Below are positions 1 to 8,155 of a stretch of DNA of 48,864 bases, piece by piece; the stretch's first letter is position 1, and each line of letters starts with the position of its first letter. The translations under genes were made by a program, and so were the position numbers. Origin of the DNA: JAAGZL01 sp050290785 (GTDB lineage Bacteria > Pseudomonadota > Gammaproteobacteria > Chromatiales > Chromatiaceae); contig JBNKIR010000045.1 in assembly GCA_050290785.1 (NCBI GenBank), positions 1 through 48,864 on the forward strand, in the 5' to 3' direction. The notes under the pieces were generated by a model that saw nothing but the letters and a program-made list of their open reading frames with translations, was not told the origin of the DNA and did not search any database.

Positions 1-138
1 ATGGTGATGCCGGGCGACAACGTGAAGATGACGGTGAAGCTGCATGCTCCTATTGCTATGGAAGAGGGGCTGCGATTTGCAATCCGTGAAGGTGGCCGCA
101 CTGTAGGCGCCGGCGTGGTATCTAAGATTATCGAGTAA
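1..138 (+). CDS. tuf: Elongation factor Tu, C-terminal fragment
   Basis: This is the last 45 codons of EF-Tu, the GTPase that brings aminoacyl-tRNA to the ribosome; the rest lies upstream of the window. The visible part is the end of beta-barrel domain III, with the recognisable segments MVMPGDNVKMTVKL and FAIREGGRTVGAGVV ending in KIIE. The stop codon is 5 bases before rpsJ. This matches the usual str-to-S10 operon junction, where tuf directly precedes rpsJ, so the two are probably co-transcribed. It is partial because of the window edge, not because of a mutation. Confidence 0.97.
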   Translation: MVMPGDNVKMTVKLHAPIAMEEGLRFAIREGGRTVGAGVVSKIIE

Positions 139-143
139 TAAAT

Positions 144-461
144 ATGGGCAACCAGAACCAGAGAATCAGAATTCGACTGAAGGCTTTCGATCATAGGCTG
201 ATCGACCAGTCTGCACGCGAGATAGTGGACACCGCCAAGCGCACTGGCGCTCAGGTGCGTGGACCTATTCCGCTTCCGACCAGAAAAGAGCGGTTTACCG
301 TGCTGATTTCTCCGCACGTAAACAAAGATGCCCGCGATCAGTACGAGATTCGTACCCACAAGCGCATCATGGACATCATCGATCCTACCGACAAGACGGT
401 AGATGCCCTGATGAAGTTGGATCTGGCTGCTGGCGTCGATGTTCAGATTAAGCTGAACTGA
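144..461 (+). CDS. rpsJ: 30S ribosomal protein S10 (NusE)
   Basis: S10 is a small-subunit head protein and, as NusE, part of the NusB-boxA antitermination complex. The 105-residue product matches the family almost throughout (QRIRIRLKAFDHRLIDQSA near the N-terminus, then PLPTRKERFTVLISPHVNKD). It is about two residues longer than the E. coli protein because of an MGN start in place of M. It begins 5 bases after the tuf stop with no clear Shine-Dalgarno, which suggests translational coupling to tuf. It is the first gene of the S10 operon. Confidence 0.98.
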   Translation: MGNQNQRIRIRLKAFDHRLIDQSAREIVDTAKRTGAQVRGPIPLPTRKERFTVLISPHVNKDARDQYEIRTHKRIMDIIDPTDKTVDALMKLDLAAGVDVQIKLN

Positions 462-472
462 GGTTAAGAACG

Positions 473-1117
473 ATGGCTATTGGAATTGTTGGACGTAAAG
501 TGGGTATGACCCGCGTCTTCACCGAAGCAGGAACATCGGTTCCGGTTACGGTGATTGAGGCTGAGCCAAATAGGGTTACCCAGCTTCGCACCATTGAGAA
601 TGATGGTTACAAGGCCTTTCAGGTGACCACAGGAAACCGCAAGGCATCCCGCGTAAACAAGGCAGAGGCTGGTCATTTTGCCAGAGCGGGGGTAGAGGCC
701 GGCCGTGGCCTTTGGGAGTTCCGTCTGGGCGAGGGCGAAGAGATCGAAGCTGGTAGCGAGATCAAAGTTGACCTGTTTGAAGAGGGTCAGATCGTCGATG
801 TGTGCGGTATTAGTAAGGGTAAAGGATTTCAGGGCGGTGTTAAGAGACACAACTTTCGCATGCAGGATGCAACCCATGGTAACTCCATCTCACACCGTGC
901 GCCTGGCTCAATCGGCCAGTGTCAGACCCCGGGACGTGTGTTCAAGGGTAAGAAGATGGCGGGGCATATGGGTCACGAAAAGGTTACCACGCAGAATGTA
1001 GAGATTGTTCGGGTGGACGTTGAGCGCAATCTGCTGTTGATCAAAGGCTCCGTGCCGGGCGCAAACGGCGGTGACGTGATTGTCACTCCCGCTATGAAGA
1101 AGTTGAATAAGGGGTAA
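473..1117 (+). CDS. rplC: 50S ribosomal protein L3
   Basis: L3 is an early-assembly large-subunit protein that reaches the peptidyl transferase centre. The 214-residue product has the family start MAIGIVGRKVGMTRVF and the conserved loop GSIGQCQTPGRVFKGKKMAG; the first Gln of that loop corresponds to the residue methylated by PrmB in E. coli. Length is normal (about 209-215). A GAGG sequence lies 7 bases before the ATG. It is the second gene of the S10 operon, 11 bases after rpsJ. Confidence 0.98.
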   Translation: MAIGIVGRKVGMTRVFTEAGTSVPVTVIEAEPNRVTQLRTIENDGYKAFQVTTGNRKASRVNKAEAGHFARAGVEAGRGLWEFRLGEGEEIEAGSEIKVDLFEEGQIVDVCGISKGKGFQGGVKRHNFRMQDATHGNSISHRAPGSIGQCQTPGRVFKGKKMAGHMGHEKVTTQNVEIVRVDVERNLLLIKGSVPGANGGDVIVTPAMKKLNKG

Positions 1118-1122
1118 TAGAT

Positions 1123-1740
1123 ATGGACCTCAAGGCAATAGCAGGCAGCTCCGGTAAAGGTAAGACCATCAAGGTTTCCGATGCCGTATTTGCTGCAGAT
1201 TATAACGAGGCCCTGATTCACCAGGTGGTCACCGCCTTTATGGCAGGGGCCCGTTCTGGAACCAAGGCACAGAAGAGTCGTTCAGATGTAGCCGGGGGCG
1301 GAGCCAAGCCGTTTCGCCAGAAGGGAATGGGCCGCGCCCGTGCCGGTACCATCAGCAGCCCGATCTGGCGTTCCGGTGGTGTCACCTTCGCAGCCAGGCC
1401 GCGTAACTATGAGCAGAAGGTAAATCGCAAGATGTACCGCGGTGCTCTGCGCTCCATCCTTTCAGAGCTGGTGCGCCAGGAACGCTTGATTCCGGTTGCC
1501 AGGTTCGAGGTGAAGGCGCCGAAGACCAAGGAGTTGGTTGAGATCTTGGGCAAGCTGGATGTTGAAGAGGTTTTGATCGTAACGGTGGATCCGGATGAGA
1601 ACCTGTATCTGGCATCACGTAATCTACATAAGGTGTATGTGTGCGACGTGAACGAGATCGATCCTGCCAGTCTGCTTGGGTTTGACAAGGTTGTGATGAC
1701 CGCCGATGCGATAGAGAAACTTGAGGAGCGTCTGGCATGA
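1123..1740 (+). CDS. rplD: 50S ribosomal protein L4
   Basis: L4 binds 23S rRNA and lines the peptide exit tunnel. In E. coli it also represses its own operon by attenuating the S10 leader; that leader would lie upstream of rpsJ/tuf and is not seen here. The 205-residue product has the extended loop motif KPFRQKGMGRARAGTI around residues 63-80 and a C-terminal globular part ending in EKLEERLA. It starts 5 bases after rplC and its stop overlaps the rplW start by 4 bases (ATGA), so translation of the two is coupled. Confidence 0.98.
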   Translation: MDLKAIAGSSGKGKTIKVSDAVFAADYNEALIHQVVTAFMAGARSGTKAQKSRSDVAGGGAKPFRQKGMGRARAGTISSPIWRSGGVTFAARPRNYEQKVNRKMYRGALRSILSELVRQERLIPVARFEVKAPKTKELVEILGKLDVEEVLIVTVDPDENLYLASRNLHKVYVCDVNEIDPASLLGFDKVVMTADAIEKLEERLA

Positions 1741-2030
1741 ACAAAGAGAGACTGATGGAGACCCTGCGTAGCCCGGTGATCTCTGAGAAGAGTACCATCG
1801 CTGCTGATGCGAACAGACAGTTCGTATTTGAGGTAGCTCCAGACTCAACCAAGCTGGAGATACGTAAGGCAGTTGAGATGATGTTTGACGTTAAAGTTGA
1901 AAACGTACGCGTAGTAAACGTCAAGGGTAAGGCGAAACGCACCGGTCACAGGATTGGTCACCGCAAGGGTATACGCAAGGCGTATGTGCGTTTGGCTCCA
2001 GGAAACGATATCGATTTTGGCGGCGCATGA
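1737..2030 (+). CDS. rplW: 50S ribosomal protein L23
   Basis: L23 sits at the tunnel exit and docks trigger factor and SRP. The 97-residue product shows the family pattern: an N-terminal helix with SPVISEKST, the RKAVEMMFDVKVENVRVVNVKGK core, and the basic loop KRTGHRIGHRKGIRKAYV. Length is normal (about 100). It overlaps rplD by 4 bases. The gap to rplB (37 bases) is slightly longer than other gaps in this operon and holds no obvious structure. Confidence 0.97.
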   Translation: MNKERLMETLRSPVISEKSTIAADANRQFVFEVAPDSTKLEIRKAVEMMFDVKVENVRVVNVKGKAKRTGHRIGHRKGIRKAYVRLAPGNDIDFGGA

Positions 2031-2067
2031 GCGTAGTCGCATAAAGAACTAAATCGGAAGCACTAAC

Positions 2068-2895
2068 ATGGCTATTGTTAAAACAAAACCAACTTCTCCC
2101 GGCCGCCGCTTTGTGGTCCAGGTAACGAATCCTGATCTGCACAAGGGCGCACCGCATGAGGCGTTGGTGGCAAAAAAGAGTAAGACCGGCGGTCGCAACA
2201 GCGGCGGTCGCATCACCACCAGACATCGTGGTGGTGGTCACAAGCAGCGCTATCGCATCATTGATTTCAAGCGTAATAAAGATGGAATCAAGGGTATAGT
2301 TGAGCGTTTGGAATATGATCCGAATCGTACCGCCAACATTGCGCTGATCAAGTATATAGATGGAGAGCGTCGTTACATCATCGCCCCCAAGGGTTTGCAC
2401 GCTGGCGACAGTGTCATGTCCGGAGAAGATGCGCCGTTCAGTGTTGGAAACTGCATGCCGATGCGAAATATACCTCTGGGTAGTACTATTCACTGCATCG
2501 AGATGAAGGCAGGGAAAGGTGCGCAGATCGCCCGTTCCGCCGGATCATCTGCTCAGTTGGTTGCGCGTGAGGGCGAGTATGCTACTCTACGCCTCCGCTC
2601 AGGCGAGATGCGTAAGATCCGCAGCGAGTGTCGTGCAGTGATCGGTGAGGTGGGAAATTCCGAACACGGTCTGCGCAAGTTGGGTAAGGCAGGCGCATCC
2701 CGCTGGCGTGGTGTACGCCCGACGGTTCGAGGCGTAGCTATGAACCCGGTAGATCATCCGCATGGCGGTGGTGAGGGTCGTACCTCCGGTGGTCGTCACC
2801 CGGTTTCTCCATGGGGTGTTCCTACCAAGGGACACAAGACGCGTACTAACAAGCTCACAAACAAGATGATTGTGCGCCGTCGCAATCGCAAATAA
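2068..2895 (+). CDS. rplB: 50S ribosomal protein L2
   Basis: L2 is essential for subunit joining and peptidyl transferase integrity. The 275-residue product is full length, with the conserved RNA-binding segment GGRNSGGRITTRHRGGGHK near residue 50. Close to the C-terminus is the hallmark NPVDHPHGGGEGRTSGGRHP, containing the histidine important for activity. A GGAAG sequence precedes the ATG. Position and order (L23-L2-S19) are as in the canonical S10 operon. Confidence 0.98.
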   Translation: MAIVKTKPTSPGRRFVVQVTNPDLHKGAPHEALVAKKSKTGGRNSGGRITTRHRGGGHKQRYRIIDFKRNKDGIKGIVERLEYDPNRTANIALIKYIDGERRYIIAPKGLHAGDSVMSGEDAPFSVGNCMPMRNIPLGSTIHCIEMKAGKGAQIARSAGSSAQLVAREGEYATLRLRSGEMRKIRSECRAVIGEVGNSEHGLRKLGKAGASRWRGVRPTVRGVAMNPVDHPHGGGEGRTSGGRHPVSPWGVPTKGHKTRTNKLTNKMIVRRRNRK

Positions 2896-2916
2896 ACGGA
2901 ACTGAGGTAAGCAAAA

Positions 2917-3189
2917 GTGCCACGTTCAATTAAAAAAGGACCGTTCGTCGACCAACATCTTATTAAGAAGGTTGAAGAAGCGGTTGAAACGAAAAGTAAG
3001 CGTCCTATCAAGACCTGGTCACGCCGTTCCATGGTGCTGCCAGATATGGTTGGATTGACCATTGCTGTTTATAACGGGCGTCAGCATGTACCGGTTCTGG
3101 TAACTGAAAACATGGTTGGCCATAAGCTTGGCGAGTTTGCATTGACCCGGACCTACCGCGGTCATGCGGCCGACAAGAAATCTAAATAG
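2917..3189 (+). CDS. rpsS: 30S ribosomal protein S19
   Basis: S19 is a small-subunit head protein that binds S13 and contacts the A-site region. The 90-residue product has the family signature PRSIKKGPFVDQHLIKK at the start and GHKLGEFALTRTYRGHAAD near the end. The start codon is GTG, preceded by TGAGGTAAG; no in-frame ATG would give the conserved PRSIKKGPF start. Length is normal (about 92). Confidence 0.97.
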   Translation: MPRSIKKGPFVDQHLIKKVEEAVETKSKRPIKTWSRRSMVLPDMVGLTIAVYNGRQHVPVLVTENMVGHKLGEFALTRTYRGHAADKKSK

Positions 3190-3202
3190 TTGGGGTGAAG
3201 CA

Positions 3203-3535
3203 ATGCAGGCAGTAGCAAAATTACGCCACGCACGTCTATCGGCCCAAAAAGGCCGGTTGGTTGCTGATCAGATCAGAGGGCTGCCTGTAGAGCAGGCCCT
3301 GAATATACTGGCCTTCAGCAATAAGAAGGGCGCCGCGCTGATGAAGAAGGTGTTGGATTCCGCGATTGCAAATGCGGAGAACAACGAGGGGGCAGACATC
3401 GACGAACTAAAAGTTGCAACTGTTTGTGTCGATGAGGGGCCGACCATGAAACGGATACGTGCACGGGCCAAAGGCCGCGCTGCTCGCATTTTTAAGCGCA
3501 CCAGTCACATAACAGTGACTGTGGCAGATAAGTAA
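3203..3535 (+). CDS. rplV: 50S ribosomal protein L22
   Basis: L22 lines the exit tunnel; its beta-hairpin tip is a macrolide-resistance site. The ATG at 3203 gives 110 residues, the family length, starting MQAVAKLRHARLSAQKGRLVADQIRG. A further in-frame upstream start would only add codons overlapping rpsS and lacks a ribosome site, whereas TTGGGGTG lies just before 3203. The hairpin GPTMKRIRARAKGRAARI and the C-terminal strand HITVTVADK are present. It is 13 bases downstream of rpsS. Confidence 0.97.
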   Translation: MQAVAKLRHARLSAQKGRLVADQIRGLPVEQALNILAFSNKKGAALMKKVLDSAIANAENNEGADIDELKVATVCVDEGPTMKRIRARAKGRAARIFKRTSHITVTVADK

Positions 3536-3552
3536 GGGCAAGAGGGGCCAAC

Positions 3553-4236
3553 ATGGGTCAAAAAGTACATCCAATAGGCATACGTCTTGGCATAGTCAAG
3601 GACTGGACCTCCAAGTGGTATGCGGACTCAAAAGATTACGCAGATCTGCTGAACAACGATCTTGAAGTTCGTGACTATCTGAAGAAACGTCTGTCTCAGG
3701 CATCTGTCAGCAGGATTCAGATAGATCGTCCGGCAAACAATGCGCATATCACCATCCACACTGCGCGTCCTGGTCTGGTGATCGGGAAGAAGGGTGAAGA
3801 TATAGATTCTTTGCGTAAGGACATATCTGACCGCATGGGTATACCGGTGCATTTGAGTGTGGAAGAGATCCGCAAGCCGGAGTTGGATGCACAGTTGGTG
3901 GCCGAAGGCATATGCCAGCAGTTGGAGCGTCGTATTATGTTCCGTCGCGCCATGAAGCGTGCCGTGCAAAACGCCATGCGCCTGGGTGCTGGTGGTGTAA
4001 AGGTGAATATGGCCGGTCGTTTGAATGGTGCGGAGATCGCGCGTAGTGAGTGGTATCGCGAAGGCCGTGTGCCGCTGCATACCCTGCGTGCAGATATCGA
4101 CTATGGGTTTGCAGAGGCCAATACCACCTACGGAATTATTGGCGTCAAGGTTTGGATTTTTAAGGGCGAGGTTTTCGAGGGTAGTCAGCAGGAAGATGCT
4201 GAGCCAAAGAAGAAGGCCGGCGCAAAGAGGGGCTAG
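3553..4236 (+). CDS. rpsC: 30S ribosomal protein S3
   Basis: S3 lies at the mRNA entry channel and contributes to mRNA unwinding. The 227-residue product begins MGQKVHPIGIRLGIVKDW, has a type II KH domain with the GxxG loop in GLVIGKKGEDIDSLR (about residues 76-90), and the C-terminal domain motif RREGRVPLHTLRADIDYG as a close variant (WYREGRVPLHTLRADIDYGF). The lysine-rich tail ends KKKAGAKRG. Length and order are normal. Confidence 0.98.
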   Translation: MGQKVHPIGIRLGIVKDWTSKWYADSKDYADLLNNDLEVRDYLKKRLSQASVSRIQIDRPANNAHITIHTARPGLVIGKKGEDIDSLRKDISDRMGIPVHLSVEEIRKPELDAQLVAEGICQQLERRIMFRRAMKRAVQNAMRLGAGGVKVNMAGRLNGAEIARSEWYREGRVPLHTLRADIDYGFAEANTTYGIIGVKVWIFKGEVFEGSQQEDAEPKKKAGAKRG

Positions 4237-4239
4237 GCA

Positions 4240-4653
4240 ATGTTACAGCCTAAAAGAACAAAATTTCGCAAGCAGTTCAAGGGACGTAACCGTGGTCTTG
4301 CCGTTTCCGGGAGCAGTGTAAGCTTCGGGGAGTACGGCTTGAAGGCGGCAGAACGTGGTCGCATGACCGCGCGTCAGATTGAGGCTGCAAGACGTACGAT
4401 TACACGTCGCGTTAAGCGTGGCGGAAAACTCTGGATCAGGGTGTTTCCAGACAAGCCGATTACCAAAAAACCTCTGGAAGTGAGGCAGGGTAAAGGTAAG
4501 GGTAATGTGGAGTACTGGGTGGCTCAAATCCAGCCAGGACGCATGTTGTATGAGATTGAAGGTGTGAACGAAGAGCTGGCACGTGAGGCATTTAAACTGG
4601 CTGCTGCCAAGCTACCTTTTAAGACTATCTTCGCTAAACGGACGGTAATGTGA
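4240..4653 (+). CDS. rplP: 50S ribosomal protein L16
   Basis: L16 organises the A-site tRNA pocket of the 50S subunit. The 137-residue product begins MLQPKRTKFRKQFKGRNRG and contains GGKLWIRVFPDKPITKKP and RQGKGKGNVEYWVA; the Arg before QGKGKG matches the position hydroxylated by RoxA (YcfD) in E. coli. It starts 4 bases after rpsC. Its TGA stop overlaps the rpmC ATG by one base (TGATG), indicating coupled translation. Confidence 0.98.
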   Translation: MLQPKRTKFRKQFKGRNRGLAVSGSSVSFGEYGLKAAERGRMTARQIEAARRTITRRVKRGGKLWIRVFPDKPITKKPLEVRQGKGKGNVEYWVAQIQPGRMLYEIEGVNEELAREAFKLAAAKLPFKTIFAKRTVM

Positions 4654-4853
4654 TGAAGGCAAGCGAACTTCGTGAAAAGAGCCTGGCTGAACTGGAAGAG
4701 ATTCTGCTGGAGTTGCGTAAGGAGCAGTTTAATCTTCGCATGCAGCAGGGTACTGGTCAGTTGTCTCGCCCGTCAGAGATGACGCAGGCGCGTAAGAATG
4801 TAGCTCGGGTTAAGACCATTATGAATGAGCAGAAGGCAGGTGGTGCGTCATGA
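4653..4853 (+). CDS. rpmC: 50S ribosomal protein L29
   Basis: L29 sits beside L23 at the tunnel exit. The ATG at 4653 gives a 66-residue protein starting MKASELREKSLAELEEILL, which aligns with family starts; a GTG three bases earlier would only add one residue. The helical hairpin with KEQFNLRMQQGTGQL and the C-terminal KNVARVKTIMNEQK helix are typical. It overlaps rplP by one base and rpsQ by four bases (ATGA). Confidence 0.95.
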   Translation: MKASELREKSLAELEEILLELRKEQFNLRMQQGTGQLSRPSEMTQARKNVARVKTIMNEQKAGGAS

Positions 4854-5110
4854 GTGAACAGCAGGAAATAAACCGCGTGCTCCAGGGTCGTGTGGTAAGC
4901 GACAAGATGGATAAGACAGTTACCGTTTTGGTTGAGAGGAGGGTGAAACATCCGCTGTATGGAAAGTTTATACGCCGCTCCACCAAGGTACATGCTCATG
5001 ACGAGGCGAATGAGTGTGGTGTCGGTGATACAGTGATGGTAGAACAATGCAGGCCGCTGTCTAAAAATAAGACATGGCGTCTGGTTAAAATCGTTGATAA
5101 GGCAAGTTAA
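4850..5110 (+). CDS. rpsQ: 30S ribosomal protein S17
   Basis: S17 is a primary 16S-binding protein with an OB fold. The 86-residue product contains RVLQGRVVSDKMDKTVTVLV near the N-terminus and HPLYGKFIRRSTKVHAHDE in the middle, as in the family, and ends with KTWRLVKIVDKAS. It overlaps rpmC by four bases. It is the last gene of the S10 operon; a 57-base gap follows before rplN, which is where the spc promoter lies in E. coli. Confidence 0.97.
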   Translation: MSEQQEINRVLQGRVVSDKMDKTVTVLVERRVKHPLYGKFIRRSTKVHAHDEANECGVGDTVMVEQCRPLSKNKTWRLVKIVDKAS

Positions 5111-5167
5111 TCCGCCGTCAGACTGAAATTGTTCATAGTATAAAGAATTTATGATTGGGAAAGACCA

Positions 5168-5536
5168 ATGATACAGATGCAGACAAACCTGGGTGTGGCC
5201 GACAATAGCGGCGCCAAGAGAGTACAGTGCATAAAAGTGCTGGGTGGCTCGCACCGTCGTTACGCTGGGATAGGCGACATAATCAAAGTGAGTGTGAAAG
5301 ACGCCATTCCGCGCGGTAAGGTCAAAAAGGGCGAAATCTACAATGCGGTTGTTGTGCGTACCACTAAGGGTGTGCGTCGTCCGGATGGATCGAAGATCCG
5401 TTTTGACGGTAACGCCGCTGTTCTGTTGAATGCTCAACTGCAGCCGATTGGAACACGTATCTTTGGTCCTGTTACCCGTGAACTGCGTAGTGAGCGCTTT
5501 ATGAAGATCATATCGCTCGCTCCGGAAGTATTGTAA
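5168..5536 (+). CDS. rplN: 50S ribosomal protein L14
   Basis: L14 forms part of the intersubunit bridge and is the binding target of RsfS. The 122-residue product is full length, starting MIQMQTNLGVADNSGAKRV and carrying AIPRGKVKKGEIYNAVVVRT. It opens the spc operon. The preceding gap (5111-5167) is AT-rich and might hold a promoter (TTGTTC about 15 bases before TATGAT), but the spacing is poor and I do not call one. GGGAAAG precedes the ATG. Confidence 0.98.
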   Translation: MIQMQTNLGVADNSGAKRVQCIKVLGGSHRRYAGIGDIIKVSVKDAIPRGKVKKGEIYNAVVVRTTKGVRRPDGSKIRFDGNAAVLLNAQLQPIGTRIFGPVTRELRSERFMKIISLAPEVL

Positions 5537-5546
5537 GGGGTTCGCA

Positions 5547-5864
5547 ATGCGTAAGATCAAGAAAGGTGACCAGGTAGTAATCCTGGCAGGCAAAGATAAG
5601 GGAAAGCAGGGCAGTATACTGCGCGTTATCGATGACGCTAAGGTCGTTGTCGAGAACGTCAACCTGGTAAAGAAGCACGCCAGGGGCAATCCCATGAAAG
5701 GCGAGCCGGGTGGAATTATCGACAAAGAGATGCCGCTGGATATCTCTAATGTGGCGATAGTCAATCCGGTATCAGGTAAAGCTGATCGTGTCGGATTTAA
5801 GATCCTTGAAGATGGCCGTAAGGTGCGCATCTTCAAGTCCGATGGCGAAGTCGTAGACATTTAA
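5547..5864 (+). CDS. rplX: 50S ribosomal protein L24
   Basis: L24 is an assembly initiator at the tunnel exit. The 105-residue product starts MRKIKKGDQVVILAGKDKGK, a KOW motif, and continues with the typical HARGNPMKGEPGGIIDKEMP segment. AAGGGG lies just upstream of the ATG. It is 10 bases after rplN. In E. coli the S8 repressor site lies at the rplX-rplE junction; the 13-base gap here is too short to judge from sequence alone. Confidence 0.97.
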   Translation: MRKIKKGDQVVILAGKDKGKQGSILRVIDDAKVVVENVNLVKKHARGNPMKGEPGGIIDKEMPLDISNVAIVNPVSGKADRVGFKILEDGRKVRIFKSDGEVVDI

Positions 5865-5877
5865 GGCAGATATAGAG

Positions 5878-6417
5878 ATGTCAAGATTACAAGAACTCTA
5901 CCAGAACGAGATTGTTGGCCAGCTGAAAGACAAGTTCGGCTTCAAGAGCGTGATGGAGGTGCCACGTATCACCAAGATCACCCTGAATATGGGTGTGGGC
6001 GAGGCCGTGGCGGACAAGAAGATCATGGAAAACGCCGTTGGCGATCTGGAGAAGATCGCCGGTCAAAAGGCGATAATCAACGTTGCGCGTAAGTCCGTTG
6101 CCGGATTTAAGATCCGTGATGGCTGGCCTGTTGGTTGCAGCGTAACCCTGCGGCGTGAGCGTATGTACGAGTTTCTGGATCGTCTTATTAATATTGCAAT
6201 TCCACGTATTCGCGACTTCCGCGGTATGAGCCCTAAATCTTTTGACGGGCGTGGTAATTACAGCATGGGTGTAAAGGAACAGATCATGTTTCCTGAGATC
6301 GATTACGATAAAATCGATAAGTTACGTGGTCTGGATATAACCATCACCACCTCTGCAAAGACTGATGAAGAGGGGCGCGCATTGCTTGAGGCGTTCCATT
6401 TTCCGTTTAAAAACTGA
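5878..6417 (+). CDS. rplE: 50S ribosomal protein L5
   Basis: L5 binds 5S rRNA and contacts the P-site tRNA. The 179-residue product has the usual length and motifs: VPRITKITLNMGVGEA near residue 25, the AGFKIRDGWPVGCSVTLR block, and PRIRDFRGMSPKSFDGRGNY in the middle, ending EAFHFPFKN. AGATATAGAG precedes the ATG. It is the third spc gene, with canonical neighbours. Confidence 0.98.
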   Translation: MSRLQELYQNEIVGQLKDKFGFKSVMEVPRITKITLNMGVGEAVADKKIMENAVGDLEKIAGQKAIINVARKSVAGFKIRDGWPVGCSVTLRRERMYEFLDRLINIAIPRIRDFRGMSPKSFDGRGNYSMGVKEQIMFPEIDYDKIDKLRGLDITITTSAKTDEEGRALLEAFHFPFKN

Positions 6418-6429
6418 GTAGATTCAGCT

Positions 6430-6735
6430 ATGGCAAAGAAAAGCATGCTGGCCCGTGAGAAAAAGAGGGCCAAAACAGTAGCGAAGTACGCAACCAAGCG
6501 TGCCGAGCTGAAGGGTATTATCAACAGTCCTGCAAGTAGTCCTGAGCAGGTTGATGAGGCTGTGATCAAGCTGCAGAAGCTGCCGCGTGATGCCAGTCCC
6601 AGTCGCCAGCAAAGACGTTGTCGTGTTAGTGGCCGTCCTCACGCCGTGTATCGCAAGTTTGGGTTGTGCCGCAACAAGCTGCGTGAAGCAGCCATGCGTG
6701 GTGATGTTCCCGGTTTGGTTAAGGCTAGCTGGTAA
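6430..6735 (+). CDS. rpsN: 30S ribosomal protein S14, zinc-free long form
   Basis: S14 is a head protein of the 30S subunit. The 101-residue product is the long type without a zinc ribbon: only two cysteines are present and no CxxC pairs. The C-terminal signature RCRVSGRPHAVYRKFGLCR is intact, as is the N-terminal AKKSMLAREKKR. It begins 12 bases after rplE. A 98-base gap to rpsH follows, longer than is usual for this pair. Confidence 0.97.
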   Translation: MAKKSMLAREKKRAKTVAKYATKRAELKGIINSPASSPEQVDEAVIKLQKLPRDASPSRQQRRCRVSGRPHAVYRKFGLCRNKLREAAMRGDVPGLVKASW

Positions 6736-6833
6736 CAGAATTTGTAAACAGATCCGCATAGCGGGTTTTTATAATTAAAGTCGTTTGGGTATCGCACTGA
6801 TTGACAGTGGGCTGACCTAGAGGAAGATAAACA

Positions 6834-7229
6834 ATGAGTATGTCAGATCCAATCGCGGATATGCTAACCCGCATCCGAAACGGACAGGCGGTGGGGAAGA
6901 AGGCGGTATCCATGCCTGCTTCCAAAAGTAAGATGGCTGTAGCCCAGGTCCTGAAAGATGAAGGCTATATCCTGGATTATTCCGCAAACGAAGATGGCTC
7001 CAAAGCTGTCTTGAACATCGAGCTTAAATATTTTCAGGGCGAGCCGGTCATTGAGATGATTCAGCGCATAAGCCGTCCTGGACTGCGTATCTATAAGAGT
7101 GCCAAAGAGCTTCCTAAGGTACGTGCCGGTCTCGGTATAGCTATCATTTCAACCTCCAAAGGCTTGATGACTGACCGCGCGGCCCGCAAGGCCGGTCATG
7201 GCGGCGAAGTCCTGGCCTATGTGGCTTAA
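6834..7229 (+). CDS. rpsH: 30S ribosomal protein S8
   Basis: S8 binds 16S rRNA helix 21 and in E. coli represses the spc operon by binding mRNA. The ATG at 6834 gives 131 residues starting MSMSDPIADMLTRIRNG, matching family starts. AGGA lies 9 bases upstream; an in-frame ATG two codons later would be too far from it. The C-terminal signature GIAIISTSKGLMTDRAARK is present. Confidence 0.97.
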   Translation: MSMSDPIADMLTRIRNGQAVGKKAVSMPASKSKMAVAQVLKDEGYILDYSANEDGSKAVLNIELKYFQGEPVIEMIQRISRPGLRIYKSAKELPKVRAGLGIAIISTSKGLMTDRAARKAGHGGEVLAYVA

Positions 7230-7244
7230 TTTGGAGGATTAGAA

Positions 7245-7778
7245 ATGTCACGAGTAGCTAAAAATCCAATTGAGGTCCCATCCGGAGTCGAGATCAAGAT
7301 CGCCAACGATGAGATCAACGTGAAGGGCGCCAAGGGCAATATGCAACTGCCTCTGCATAAGTCGGTCAAGGTCGGCCAGGAAGAGGGTATCCTAAAGGTG
7401 CAGCCGGTTGATGAGGCCAAAGATAGCTGGGCCATGGCCGGTACATTCCGTGCCCTTATCAACAATATGGTTGTTGGCGTAAGCGCCGGTTTTACCAAGA
7501 AATTGCAATTGGTCGGCGTTGGTTATCGTGCCCAGGCCAATGGCAGCATACTGAATCTAAGTCTGGGTTTCTCTCATCCTATAGATTATGCAGTGCCTGA
7601 GGGCGTCACAGTTGAGACCCCATCACAGACCGAGATAGTTGTATCCGGATGTGACAAGCAGAAGGTGGGGCAGGCGGCAGCAGAGATCCGCTCCTACCGT
7701 CCGCCTGAGCCATACAAAGGTAAGGGTGTGCGTTATGCGGATGAGCATGTTGTCCGCAAAGAAGCCAAGAAGAAGTAG
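7245..7778 (+). CDS. rplF: 50S ribosomal protein L6
   Basis: L6 lies near the GTPase centre of the 50S subunit and is needed late in assembly. The 177-residue product has two repeated alpha/beta domains, begins MSRVAKNPIEVPSGVEI, and contains the C-terminal signature RPPEPYKGKGVRYADE (about residues 152-167). GGAGGATTAG lies directly before the start. Order L8-L6-L18 is canonical for spc. Confidence 0.98.
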   Translation: MSRVAKNPIEVPSGVEIKIANDEINVKGAKGNMQLPLHKSVKVGQEEGILKVQPVDEAKDSWAMAGTFRALINNMVVGVSAGFTKKLQLVGVGYRAQANGSILNLSLGFSHPIDYAVPEGVTVETPSQTEIVVSGCDKQKVGQAAAEIRSYRPPEPYKGKGVRYADEHVVRKEAKKK

Positions 7779-7788
7779 GGGGTTGACG

Positions 7789-8145
7789 ATGGATAAGAAG
7801 ATGAAACGTTTGCGCAGGGCCCGTCGTGCTCGCGCCAAGATCAGAGAGCTGGAAGTAAACAGGCTCACTATTTTTCGTACCCCTCGGCATATGTATGCGC
7901 AGGTTATTGCGCCTAACAGTTCCGAGGTTCTTGCCAGCGCATCCACCCTGGAAAAGGCTGTTAAGCAAGAGGTGAAAGGCAGTACCGGCAATGCGGATGC
8001 TGCTGCGATTGTGGGTAAGTTTATTGCCGAGCGTGCCAAGAAGGCTGGAGTTGAGACGGTAGCCTTTGATCGTTCCGGTTTTAAGTATCATGGCCGGGTA
8101 AAGGCCCTGGCCGATGCGGCCCGTGAAAACGGTCTCAAGTTCTGA
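7789..8145 (+). CDS. rplR: 50S ribosomal protein L18
   Basis: L18 binds 5S rRNA together with L5 and L25. The ATG at 7789 gives 118 residues (family about 117) starting MDKKMKRLRRARRARAKI. This start is preceded by GGGGGTTG, and longer in-frame extensions would run backwards through the rplF coding region. The C-terminal block VAFDRSGFKYHGRVKALADA is conserved. The gap after rplF is 10 bases. Confidence 0.97.
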   Translation: MDKKMKRLRRARRARAKIRELEVNRLTIFRTPRHMYAQVIAPNSSEVLASASTLEKAVKQEVKGSTGNADAAAIVGKFIAERAKKAGVETVAFDRSGFKYHGRVKALADAARENGLKF

Positions 8146-8155
8146 GGTATAGGCT

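Noticed and set aside
6750..6772. CCGC ATA GCGG stem with TTTTT in the rpsN-rpsH gap
   Set aside because: The stem is only four base pairs, too weak for a terminator in the middle of an operon.
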